A stretch of DNA of 64,000 nt, from positions 68,555,707 through 68,619,706 of the forward strand of contig CM046832.1 in the NCBI GenBank assembly GCA_025618425.1, read 5' to 3'. This document shows, piece after piece, positions 37,019-48,290 of the stretch (positions within the stretch are counted from its first letter, which is position 1; every line of letters begins with the position of its first letter). The notes under the pieces were generated by a model. It worked only from the letters and a program-made list of their open reading frames with translations. It did no database searches and was not told the origin of the DNA. The stretch is from Heliocidaris tuberculata (lineage: Eukaryota > Echinodermata > Echinoidea > Camarodonta > Echinometridae). The position numbers and the translations under genes were made by a program.

Positions 37019-37290
37019 CATAGATACATACATCTACATCTACTACAGACAAGTTGCCTATATCTATATCTACTGTAGATACGTAACTACATCTCTGCGG
37101 AGACTACATTCAGGTAGACTTTGTCTGAAATTACTAAAGACACGTTGACTACTTTTATATCTACTACAGACAGGTAGACTACATCTACAGCTGCTACAGA
37201 CACGTAAACTAGATCTACTTCTACTGTAGATTCGTAAACTATGTCCATATATATTTCAGACAAATAGTACCTCTTCATCTACTACAGACA
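37018..37290. repeat. 30-bp minisatellite, second block
   Basis: More diverged units (CTACATCTACATCTACTACA, ACTACAGACAGGTAGAC and similar). A last small block of the same unit lies at 37608-37660. Confidence 0.8.
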
Positions 37291-37317
37291 CATATATATG
37301 ACCATATTCTCGAAAGT

Positions 37318-37348
37318 GGCCTAACTTAAGCCTGGCTTAACTTAGGCC
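37318..37348. repeat. 15-bp inverted repeat with 1-bp spacer
   Basis: GGCCTAACTTAAGCC (37318-37332) and GGCTTAACTTAGGCC (37334-37348) are reverse complements except for the central base. The palindrome lies between two minisatellite blocks and may be the end of a MITE-like element, since related words (CAGTGGCCTAAAT) recur near 37544. Confidence 0.7.
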
Positions 37349-37660
37349 GCTGATTGAAGGAAGGCCATTTGTCGAACCCTTAAGTCCCGTATAAATTACT
37401 ATATTTATTTTTTGGCAGGAAATGAGCATCAGAAATCATATCTATCTTAAAAATGTTGTATTTGCATTTCAATCCAGAACTGGAGGGGGTCTATGGGGAT
37501 TTAGTTGGATTAAAAGTGGGTGACATTTGGCTCTCCATAATTCAGTGGCCTAAATCTACACAGTTGAGCAGAGGCTTAAAGATAGGCATCTTTCCAGAAT
37601 ACAGGCCATAGACTACATCTATATCTACTACAGACAAGTAAATTACATCTTTATCTTTAT

Positions 37661-40600
37661 CTGCAAACCCTTCATACATTGATACAAAATTGTCATGGAC
37701 AATATAGTTCCATACACGTATGTGCAGTGGATGTAGAGTATATGAAATCACTTATCCTGCATGCAGCTCATAAAAGTAATTACACCTTTGATCTAAATCT
37801 TAAAAACATAACGCCCCCCCCCCAATCTTAGTTGGCCAGCTGTAAATTCTCCTGAAATATATATCTTTTTTTTTCATCGGCATCATCACTAAGCATTCCT
37901 TTATGAATTGCATTTGCAGAATGAGACGAGCCGTTCGAAATAATGGATGCTGCATTATGCGTAATAATTAGTGGGAATTTGCACGGTATCGTAAGAATGG
38001 TACTCACTTATAGCGGTAGGGGGAAAAGATCATGAAACATACCCCCTAAAAAAAAAATCTATATTTGGCCGATGCTAACTGAGCTCAAGGAACAATTTCA
38101 CGGTGTCACAACTTGTCGGAAGTATTATTAAAGGCCATTGCGTGTGAGATACCCGAGCCTTTATTGTTTCATGCGATTTTCTAATTTTACAGGCTATTTC
38201 ACCGCAATCCCGGTAGACTGTACGGGATTTGCTCTTTGGTCAGTCGAAACTGAACAAGAGGGAAATGGGGAAGATATAAAGAGAGAAGAGGAGAGATTGA
38301 GAGGAAGAGCAGTTATAAAAACAAGAACCGCTTTGCGTTATCTCTGAGTAGTTGGTAGTAACTTCCTATTACCATCATAATTGCATTGCGGCTGTAAACC
38401 GAGTAAAAAGCTTTTAATTTTTGTCAATGTCCGACTTTCCTTCCTTTTGATCTAATAGATTTTATTCAATGGTACAAGAAAGGGTTATTAATCCAGGTAC
38501 AAGATTTGAGCAGATCTATATTTTCCCTGTGTGTTATTTGTCTCTATGAGTCAACTTTAGCAATTTTGAATTCTGTTCTATCCAAAATTAAAGTCCGACT
38601 GAAAATTTAATAAACACATGGCAACGAGGATAAGAATATGTTAGCTTCATGCCAGTTTGGAATAGAATTTTGTTAGTGAACTTTTCATAAAGTAATTTTC
38701 ATAAATCCCTTGAAAAGTAAAGCACAAAGAAGGATATAACAAAAACAAAACTAACTGGTCATGTGCTAACATTAATGCAATAACGTCCACCGACGCTTGA
38801 TTTGGTTGTGGTTTGTCATAAAAATTCCAAGGAATCATGAGATAACTAAACATATACAAAAATAGTGATTTTTTTTAAATCGATGGTAATTCTTTTATTC
38901 TTATGTTGACGCTCTAATGTCAAATAACTCGGCGAGGTTAAGGATTGCAACAGAGCTGCTAACTAGAAAAAAATCTATTCAAAATATATTTCTCTATGAA
39001 TAGAGAGAAATAAAGTAAGTAAATGGAATGAGAAAGAAGGATTAAGTGTGATTTCACAACATTTGTAAATGTATTCTATTTGTCGTGGCTAGAATGTTTA
39101 ATGAATCTGTGTGTTGGTAGAGTTTGGGTTTATTCAAGTAATAATGCACGTTGCTACCATACACGTAAGGGCACATTTTTACCAGGAGAGCTGGCAGCTC
39201 TTGAACGAATATAAACTCCAGCTTCTTGCAAGTAGGCGAAGTTAGCAAGCGAATGTTTTGACTCTTTCTTTTCTTAAAAATGAAAATATCCTATCAAGAC
39301 GGATAATATGGTCGAATATTGGTCATTTCATTTTTTCGGCCGGGGGTGGGGGAATGGGGCGGCTGCTGCCCCAGCCCACCGCCTTGTACGAATATGGGGG
39401 CTACCGGATGAGTATGACAAAGTAATGTATTTACTTTAGAAAGTGCTTTCTTCAACAGAGAAAGTTTCCATAAAAACAAAACAAAACAAAACAAAACAAC
39501 CCCCCCAAAAACAAACAAAAACACACACACACATAAGAAATAAGAAATACTTGATGTGAGACATGGAAAACAATCCACTGCTGCTGTCTTAAACCACAAA
39601 AATCCGTTCTGCCACAAAACCAAAATGTTTGGATCAACAACACGATGATAATACAACGAGTGTAGTAAACTCGTCACCTTACATTCCCACACAACACTAT
39701 GGTGAGAGTGGGAATTCGCGGAAAAAGAAAACGAGATGAATCGAAATCACGAAATCATCGAATTAGAAATAAGGAAGTGAGGTAAATAAAACCATTAAAA
39801 AACAAAGTAGGCTTTTGAAGAAATAAAAAGGCGAACGAAATTAATATCAGTATGTCTTTTTGTGGAAAATTCTGAAAGACTAAATCATAAAGGCATAACG
39901 ATGTCAGAGAAAGAGAAAGAGAGGGGGGAGGGAGGCAGACAGAGAGAGAGAGAGAGATAGAGACAGAGAAGTAGATAGAGAAAGGAGAGAAGTAGAGAGA
40001 GAAAGAATAAAGAGAGAAAAAGAAGAGAAAGATAGAGATGTGAAGTTGAGATGGTGTCTCTTTCTAAATAACGAGACACCTCATATGGAAAATTATACAA
40101 GCTTGATAATAAGACAACCAACGAAAATCAATTCAGCCACAAAACCAAGATGTTTGGATCAATACAATAACATTACAGCGAACATGAACAGGAAACAGAG
40201 AGATTTGGACAGAAAAATAGTGGGAGAGATGTTGACATTGATTAAAAGAGAGATGGGAATGGAGGAGAGAACTGGGAATGGAGGATAGAGGGAGGGAGGC
40301 AGAGATAGACTAGTCTAAGGTAAAACTAAGGAAAGTAGAGAAATATATGAAGTACAAGGAGAAAACAACGAATCTGATGAGAGATATTGATTAGACAAAT
40401 ATCAGGAAAAATGAGATTGCTTTAAACTCAACTTTTCTCACAAAATAACAAATACCTTATTTCAGACATTAAAAAAAACAAAAAAACCTCACATCAATCA
40501 CAGTGAGAGCTGAAATAACGCATGACCGACACAAACTTTGCGGTTCACGATACAAACTGCGAAAGCCCGTGCTTGAAAGTCATAGCCTAAAGCCATGGCA

Positions 40601-41968
40601 GAGGTCATAACCTTGGCAGTGTGACTTTGACATCCAACGTGTTCCTGGAAAGTTTGGATTACACTCCTCCGGGTATGATTCGTTTCATTAATAACATTCT
40701 TGTTGACAGAAATCATTGATCGCGATCAATAAAGAACATTTCCAGAAAGATAGCATTCCTTTGCCAAGAGTTCGTTCCACCCCCTACATCGTTCCAACTT
40801 TGCTATCATGATTGTCCCATGTCACCGTTGTTGCCATTTTGTTGTCTTTCCAGCCTCGATATTGTAGCTGAAAACATACCTATGCCGCTGATTCTCGTTT
40901 TCTAGCTGGAGGCGCGGCCCTTTTTATCTGACATTTCTCGAATATCGCATCATGTGTTTGGTTACCCGTCACGTCTTTTGTGAGTATTGTAAGCTGATGC
41001 TTCCACATCTAAAGCAATTCCATCGCAAAGATAACTCCATATCGTATCTTATCGAATTCAGATGAAACATTTGGTCATATTTGTTTCTGTATGTTGGTTA
41101 TAGAGTATTATTGTCGGCACGACAGTTCGCTGACCTATATTTTTGTGTTTTGTAAATGATGTGTCGAATGCAATACATCTCGACATTTGTAACTCCGTGC
41201 TAGAAATGTTTCTGAAAACCCCCCGAATACACAAGAACTTTCAAAAGGCTTGACGTTTCACATCTAAGTCATGGGCAAAAAATGCACTAAAAATGCAAAC
41301 ATCCATTATTATGTTTAAATAATACAGTTGAAATATATACAAGCATGAAATCTCATATAAAGCTTCTTCTTTCACCTTGTGTTCAGATGAGATCGGTGAT
41401 TTCCCAATGATTTGAGGATATTATGTAAATGCATTCTCTCCTGTGGGTATATGCCTTCAATACTGAATTATTCATCCATGTAAGGTCTACGGGGGTCTCT
41501 TTTATAAGGTTAGAATGATACATCTTTCGATAAGGGGAATGAAATATTGCGTAAATCGAAAGTTACATCGCTTGCTATGAATATTAACTGGTTAATATGC
41601 TCTCAGGTGAAATGTTGCGAATATGAAGTATTCAATAATGTGTGCTTTTCTTGCGAAGGAACGCTGGGAAGGACATGGACTGCAAAAATTGATATATGGT
41701 ACAGCTGTCACGGGGTATACTTTTGTTTCATGAATTATCTCCATCGCATGAAAATAACATGGAAAAGTATCATATCACGTACTGAAAACAAGGATTATAT
41801 TTTGCAGATGTCAGCAGCTTTGAAACTTTTTTAAGACAGTCCGAAAAAATTCCCGAAGTGTTTTGTAAAAATACCTTTTAATCCTTCGATGATATTTACC
41901 TATATTTTCTAGTAACGTCCTCGCTTCAATAGTATCTGATTATGTCAGCCTCTCTGTATACATGTAAC
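37661..41968. other. Non-coding DNA with purine-rich tracts, no gene seen
   Basis: Includes a G/C-rich piece at 39340-39410 resembling a repeat end, an (AAAAC)n/(AC)n tract at 39473-39533, a GA-rich tract at 39900-40035, and a 27-bp sequence present twice (39611 and 40136). No gene recognised. Confidence 0.5.
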
Positions 41969-42123
41969 ACTAGCGTAGCCAAGGGGGGCAGGGGGAACTT
42001 TCGACCCCAAAAATTGTGCCTTACCTTTTAGAACAATTAAAAAAAAAAATTTTTTTTGCTTGTCAGAGAATTATGGAGGAAAACTAGACCCCATAAAATC
42101 TGAAAGCCCCCCCCCCCCCCACT
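41969..42123. mobile_element. hAT-type MITE, partial copy
   Basis: Starts near CACTAGCGTAGCCAAGGGGG and shares GCTTGTCAGAGAAT and ATGGAGG with the complete copy at 42597-42851, ending in a poly-C run and CACTG. No matching right-hand GGATCCGCC-type end or target duplication is visible. Confidence 0.5.
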
Positions 42124-42311
42124 GACATGTATATATATAATGTGTGAGAAATTTGTTCTAAGACTATAGCATCGGCAACTCTCGTGGGTAAATTTACATA
42201 ATGTGAGAAATCAATTAAATTGAATGAGAGAAATAATTTGCGTAGCTAAATTCATTGTTCCTCCTTACTGACTTCCTTTTTGTGGAAATGTCTGCGGGGG
42301 TTGCAAAAACT

Positions 42312-42368
42312 GTCTCCGCCGGGAGTACACCTGTACGCAAAACACCTTAACCACTAGACCACGGAGGC
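42312..42368 (-). pseudogene. Degenerate tRNA-Arg-like sequence
   Basis: The acceptor arm (GTCTCCG at 42312-42318 against CGGAGGC at 42362-42368) and the box A/D-arm region (CCGTGGTCTAGTGGTTAAGG on the minus strand) remain. The anticodon arm and the box B (T-arm) sequence are lost, and the unit is about 14 nt short compared with the two copies near 53 kb. It is therefore a decayed module. Confidence 0.7.
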
Positions 42369-42596
42369 GGGTTAAGTGGTATTCGGCTACACCAGGTGCA
42401 AACACCGACTGGCAGCCCTTGCAACCCCTGTGATGGGGGCTTAAACATAGCAGTTAAACTATTCCTTTTTCTTTGAGGGACAGGGGAGTATTGAACAATG
42501 GCAAGCCGCATGCCTAGCTAAATCCATGGGTGGATTCATGTATTAGAATTAATTAATTATTTACAATGTGTGAGAAATTTTGTTCTAATTTAGGTA

Positions 42597-42851
42597 CAGT
42601 GGCGGATTTAGGGGGGGGGGGCACATCCGGCCCGTGCCCCCCCTTTTGCTTTTTTTTTTTGCCTTTTTTTTTTGCTTGTCAGAGAATCATGGAGGGGAAC
42701 TGGACCCTCATACCCCCCCCCCCACTGAGCGACTTTTCGAGAGCTGGCGAGACCCCCCAAAATACGGGTCTCCCTTCAAGCAGTTGCCAAAAGTTGACAA
42801 ACCTGCATTTGTATGCCCCCCCCCTTATACAAAATCCTGGATCCGCCCCTG
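42597..42851. mobile_element. hAT-type MITE with 8-bp target duplication
   Basis: Ends CAGTGGCGGATTTAGG and, inverted, CAGGGGCGGATCCAGG (13 of 16 bases match). It is flanked by a perfect 8-bp direct repeat TTTAGGTA at 42589-42596 and 42852-42859. An 8-bp target duplication plus CAG-type ends is the hAT signature. It is 255 bp, rich in G and C runs, with no coding capacity. It is inserted inside the tRNA-bearing repeat. Confidence 0.9.
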
Positions 42852-42902
42852 TTTAGGTACACAAATTATTTCTCTCATTCAATTCAATTGATTTCTCACA
42901 TA

Positions 42903-42910
42903 ATATATAA

Positions 42911-42974
<64 letters not shown>
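42903..42974. repeat. (TA)n microsatellite
   Basis: About 30 TA units starting directly after the right arm of the tRNA-bearing repeat. Confidence 0.95.
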
Positions 42975-42976
<2 letters not shown>

Positions 42977-44181
42977 GAATTGCGTTATATCGTTTTGTAA
43001 GTTGTTTAATAGGTATAAGTCAAGTACAATTATCACCAACTACTGATGGAAAGTAGTCCGCTTTTACATTTTATTCTATATACATCAATCTCACTTTTCC
43101 CACTTCATTATGGAGTTTTAAATTTGATAGTAGTGTATTAAAATATTGAAATATTGTTATGACTTGAAGTTGTATTACTTAGAATAACAATTTTGCGGCA
43201 GGCGTGTAATGAAACATTATTCTATCTCTTATCAAAAAATTAATCAATGTAGCAAAGTGAGACAAATATGTTGGATCGCATAGACTCTGTTAGAAACATC
43301 CCATATCAAGGTTAAAAAGAACGAGTGAGATAGGGAGAACGGGTAAATGTTGATGATACGCATCACGGTTAGGAGCAATCTAGTGAGTCCCGTAGGAAAT
43401 TAATTCTCACTGTCTATTTTCGTGGCAACTTGTATATCCTAGGGCATAATTGACATTCAATTAGATTCAAGCACGATAAATGGTTTTTAAAGAAACGGTC
43501 GCTTTTATTTCTCTTTCTTACTAATTGTTTTACGATGAAATTTCTATCGGGCTTTTAGGCAGACCTAGATCCAGCATGTAAACAGTAAGAAGAAAAAGAT
43601 GGTCTACATGAATCCAGATTAATTTGATGGGGAAAAATGATGGTAGGGATTGGCAAGAAGCGTCTGCAAAATCGATGTTTGAAATTGCAACCGCCCTCTT
43701 TAGGCTCCAGAAGGAAATATGTCATGGAAGCTTCTAGAAACAATGTGGATATTCAGAAAATAAGGTTAAATGCTTCACGCCCTGTCACAACATAGGAATA
43801 AAAACAAATTAATATAGTCATTTTCTATATCGATGCCTTTTGAAAACAATCATGTAAAGTCCTCGCTTGTAAAATTGAAAGTAAATGTTCGCATTACCTG
43901 TGAGTAAGAACTTATACATCACTCATCATTTTTTTAAGCCATTTGCACTAGCTTAAAGTATGAATAGATTTGATCAGAAAAATAATATTACTGTTACCCA
44001 AGGAGTGGAGCATTAAGTTCCCCCTGTAGTCACAAGTACATGATATTCAGAAAATTAACTAAAAATATTTACCTTAGATGAAAAACTGCTTCTGTAACAT
44101 TTCAATTTTGTTCTTACCACACTCGTTAAATGTTATACATATATGAATGGCAATGATTATAATATTATTGTTACAACAACT
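42975..44181. other. Non-coding DNA, no gene seen
   Basis: AT-rich sequence without recognisable features. Confidence 0.55.
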
Positions 44182-44315
44182 GCACCTACTACTACTACTA
44201 CTATTATACTACTGCTATTATTGTTACGACTACTACTACTACTATTATATTACTGCTACTATTGTTACGACTACTATTACTACTACTACTACTACTACTA
44301 CTACCATGACTACTG

Positions 44316-44370
<55 letters not shown>

Positions 44371-44411
44371 TACTATCCCTACTATTACGATTACTATTAC
44401 TATTACTATTG

Positions 44412-44469
<58 letters not shown>

Positions 44470-44530
44470 AACTACAACAACTACTACTACTAATGCTGCT
44501 GCTACTGCTATTACTGCTTACTCTTACTAC
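44182..44530. repeat. (ACT)n array, about 350 bp
   Basis: A long, mostly uninterrupted ACT trinucleotide array with ATT, ACC and GCT variants. The Tyr- and Thr-rich open frames across it are repeat artefacts. Confidence 0.97.
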
Positions 44531-46349
44531 TTTCTGCTAATCTATTTCTAATATATTTATATTATACTGTCGTTGCCTTTGATGCTACTGTAACAGTTGG
44601 TACTGGATTATTTGTCACGTTCAATTGTTATATTCTAAGAATAGTGAATATAACACGAGAAATCCTACACAGTGCTGATGAAAAAGAAAGTATTTAAGAA
44701 TTACACAGCCCCCTTCATTATTCTTTTTTCTTCCTGAAACCTCTTCTTCTTTTCTCCCACTTCACTTCGTGAGTCGCTACAGGCCATGCACGCTCCTACT
44801 GCCATTCTTCAATCAAGCGCTCGTCTTGTAATATCCTCTCTCCTTTCTTCATTATTAATCGACTATCTGTGTAACCAGTTCCGATTTTAATATTCTACAT
44901 GCAGCTTTTTTTTTTAAACATTCACTTCTCCCGTTAAAAAACTCCATTATATTTTTGGACAATTTCAAAACACGCAGCGAAAAGAATCTCACAAAATTAA
45001 TGTTTGACTGTGTCGCTTATCAAAGAACCTTAATATGAATTACGTCCCCTCGTATGGGATTATGAAGATTCAGTAAGATGCCTTTTGGTATATTTAGACT
45101 CTATGTAATTCTTTGTGATATATTTTACTGAATTTTTGGTCAGTAGAAGTATGCCCATCACTTTCAGACCTAAGGTTGTGGCGTTCAGTAATTGTACAGA
45201 AAGCACGAACTTGAAGTTAGGAATGCAAAGTCTATCAATTATTATTTTCAATACACTGATACAAGATGGTTCTCATTACTGCAGAAAATGGATGAGGAAT
45301 CACGTTTACATAATTATACTTTGAACCCAACTATAGACAAGCTGAACATTAAAGAAGATGTCGTTTGAAAATTAAGAATTGATTTCTCAGAAATATCTCA
45401 GTTTTTATACAAGTATACCTTTTAATTATATCTAGCCGCAAAATCTTTCCATGTATATATAAAGGAACTCCGTACATGAACTTTATATCTTCTCTTTGAT
45501 AGTGTAATTCATTAAATTAAATTCGGGTCTAATTGACGCACAAGTAATACATGACTGAAAAGAAAAGGTCACTATGAAGAAAATTTTCTTCTTTTTACAT
45601 GATTAAAAATATTATATATCTAGAATAAATATAGTCTACACTATACGAGGTAAATGACTTGAATAGTGACAGAAACTAAACACTCCATGCAGCTATCTTC
45701 TGTCAGATGGAACGCACTTAGGATGAATTTAATGTCTTCTACCGTCTGTAGGATTAATAAGCTTTTAAATACTCTTCCCGCCTTTTCGTGTCAAATGCAA
45801 ATCTCAATGTTTTCTCTTTATCTATTTCCGGATAATTGGTTATTCTCAGACCCGAGGCATTATGCACTCTGAGCGCAAGATTTTTGTCTTCTGTAGCTCT
45901 TGAACATCATATCTGTCTAAAATCACGGAACTACCTCGACAGAAGAGGGGCACTGTGGTGACCTAGGTAATGGAGGGGTCGCTGATTATGCGATGGAGGG
46001 GCTGTCCTCCGAGGGTAGTTCATATCTTAAGTAATGATTAAATATTTGTGAAAGGCATTCAGAAATGGATTCGTTTTGCTTCATGTAAGTATGCTTTGAT
46101 GGTCATGTGCACAACAACAAGGTAATAATTATGACTTGGTTTATCTTTTCGATATACTTGTGAATACATCTCAAAATAGCTGTTTTCCTTAAAATCAACT
46201 CCGTATATCCTTGTCATGTAGATAGAAACAAAAACAAGAGGATGATTACTGCTTGATTTTGTTTTTACATCCTGTGGCCAAGGATCTAACTTCATCCCTC
46301 AGTTTTCTTATTACTCCAGACTGTTCTCCATGATAGACACAGCTTTCAT
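44531..46349. other. Non-coding DNA, no gene seen
   Basis: AT-rich. An inverted pair GAACTACC-TCG / CGAGGGTAGTTC brackets a G-rich 95-bp piece at about 45927-46022. No gene recognised. Confidence 0.5.
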
Positions 46350-46551
46350 GGAATATGATAATTATTTATTTTTGCGTAATAGGATCCGTAATTATTATCT
46401 TAAACAGGTTGAACAATACAATTTTGGATTGTTCTACACGATAAACAGCGCAATATAAATGTAGCTATTGTTATTATTATTCTTTCGGAATATGATCCAG
46501 TTTTGCGTAATAGGAGCTTTCACTATTGTTTTAAACAAAATGAAGCGATAT
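46350..46551. repeat. Direct duplication enclosing a SINE-like 3' tail
   Basis: The left copy (46350-46420) and right copy (46487-46551) share GGAATATGAT, TTTTGCGTAATAGGA and a TTAAACA block in the same order. Between them is a tail-like piece with AAACAGCGCAATATAAAT and a short TTATTATTATT run, the usual end of tRNA-derived SINEs. Confidence 0.6.
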
Positions 46552-47399
46552 ATAATTATATCAGACTGTTTATCCTTAGATAACCCTGTCAAAATGATAA
46601 AGGAAGATTAATTTGAATACATTATTTCTATAATATTCAAGCATGATAAACCAGCTTTGGCAGGCTGGTGCATTAATAGATGAAGTGACATCACATGTGC
46701 TGTGTCGGTGAGAATACGCTATTTGCCCTAAAGTTTGAATGCAAAATGAGTTCGTGAATAATACAGGGATTTTCTAGCATGTAACAATCGTATACAAAAA
46801 TATTACAGTGCTGTGAAATAATGATTGAAAAGTGATTTATTGTGATTATATACTAGTTATCCAGAATTTTTCACCCGATGCACTTTCAATTCGATTTGAT
46901 TAATAACATCTGCCGATTCAGCTTTGATTCTGTGCTTTTGTCGCATCGAAGCTGCAGTTAGCCTTGGATTTATGGTGACGTTGCTACGCGTAGTATTCAT
47001 ACTTTAATCGACCCATTTTACTAAGCACTAAATCGCCAGTAGACAATTGATAAAGGGAACGAATAAAATATTGTTGATTGTTTGGGAAATCACGAGCACC
47101 AAAATCAATAATTTTCATTTTTTGAAAATGTTTATCTGGAGTAAATTTGTCGTGTTAACGAGAGGTTGATTAGTCGATCTCAGAAACAGTAGCTATTCTT
47201 AACCATTGGATTAATTTCTATGAATCAATATTTCCTTATGCCCATATGAGAAAAAAAATCATCCAAAACTGAGGCTCCTTCTGAAAAGAGTCTTCGACAT
47301 TTTTATTCATATCCTGATATCCATATACAGCTCGACCTACTCAGCTATTGCTGCCCACTCCATAAACATACAGGTTTACTTCACTTCATTTCCTTACAA
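46552..47399. other. Non-coding DNA, no gene seen
   Basis: AT-rich. Nothing recognisable. Confidence 0.55.
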
Positions 47400-47412
47400 T
47401 AATAATGATCAT

Positions 47413-47454
<42 letters not shown>

Positions 47455-47691
47455 AATGATAATAATAATAATAATAATAATGATAATAATAATAATAATA
47501 ATGATAATAATAATAATAATAATGATAATAATAATAATAATAATGATAATAATAATAATAATAATAATAATGATAATAATAATAATAATAATGATAATAA
47601 TAATAATAATAATGATAATAATAATAATAATGATAATAGTAATGATAATAATGATATTAACAATGATAATGATAGTATTAACAATAATGAA

Positions 47692-47734
<43 letters not shown>

Positions 47735-47837
47735 TAATGGTAATAATAATAATAATAATGATGACAATGATGATGACGATGATAATAATGGTAATAATAA
47801 TAATAAAATGATGATAATAATATTGATGATGATGATG

Positions 47838-47886
<49 letters not shown>

Positions 47887-47892
47887 TAATGG
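47400..47892. repeat. (AAT)n array with higher-order ATG spacing, about 490 bp
   Basis: AAT repeats in which a TGA replaces TAA at intervals of about 21-27 bp over 47440-47640, so a longer unit has been amplified. It abuts the 3' end of the minus-strand SINE at 47893-48196 and is best read as its hugely expanded (ATT)n tail. Poly-Ile and poly-Leu open frames across it are artefacts. Confidence 0.93.
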
Positions 47893-48196
47893 CAATAACA
47901 ACAAATGTACTTCTTTTAAAGGGCATATCACATATTTATCAATGTCTCTATGGGCTTCCAAGCGCTGTCGATTATTATGCCCCGGCTCAGCATAGCTGCC
48001 ATAACGAAGGCGCTGAAGCTTCAAGGAATAAATTCATACCCGTACCCATTTACTTCACCTGGATCGAGAGTGACATTATGTGGATTATTTTTTTGAAAAA
48101 GGACGTTAGTGCCGGGCTGGGATTTGAACCCCATACTTTGTGATCTACAATCCGTTGACTTATCGACTTGTCCACTAGACCACAACACCTCTACCA
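47893..48196 (-). mobile_element. tRNA-derived SINE with (ATT)n tail
   Basis: On the minus strand, a box A-like GTGGTCTAGTGGAC (48170-48183) and a box B-like GGGGTTCAAATCCC (48119-48132) form an internal RNA polymerase III promoter. A body containing CCAGGTGAAGTAAATGGGTA and CAGCGCTTGGAAGC follows, then the AAT array. The body resembles that of the copy at 58084. Such SINEs are copied by LINE enzymes that recognise their 3' end. Confidence 0.78.
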
Positions 48197-48212
48197 AAAA
48201 CAAAACAAACAA

Positions 48213-48216
<4 letters not shown>

Positions 48217-48243
<27 letters not shown>

Positions 48244-48290
48244 AGAAAAAAAAAAAGAAAAAAAAAGAAAAAAAGAAGAAGATGGAATTA
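48217..48290. repeat. A-rich (AAAAAG)n tract
   Basis: Imperfect A-runs separated by single G, next to the 5' end of the SINE. Confidence 0.9.

Larger units (their letters stand above)
42136..42905. mobile_element. tRNA-bearing inverted-arm repeat, locus I
   Basis: Inverted arms at 42203-42240 and 42862-42899 agree at 37 of 38 positions. Between them lie a degenerate tRNA-like sequence (42312-42368), a region shared with the locus at 52640-53475 (for example GCAAGCCGCATGCC), and a nested hAT-type MITE (42597-42851). The right arm runs into a long (TA)n tract, as it does at the second locus. Confidence 0.72.

Noticed and set aside
38138..38347. Possible host exon after an acceptor-like tttctaattttacag
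   Set aside because: One acceptor-like string and a 70-codon frame are expected by chance. No donor, no domain and no neighbouring exon were found.
44143..44551. Tyr- and Thr-rich open frames
   Set aside because: They are direct translations of the ACT trinucleotide array.
47386..48024. Poly-Ile and poly-Leu open frames of up to 212 codons
   Set aside because: They are translations of the AAT array in several frames and on both strands.
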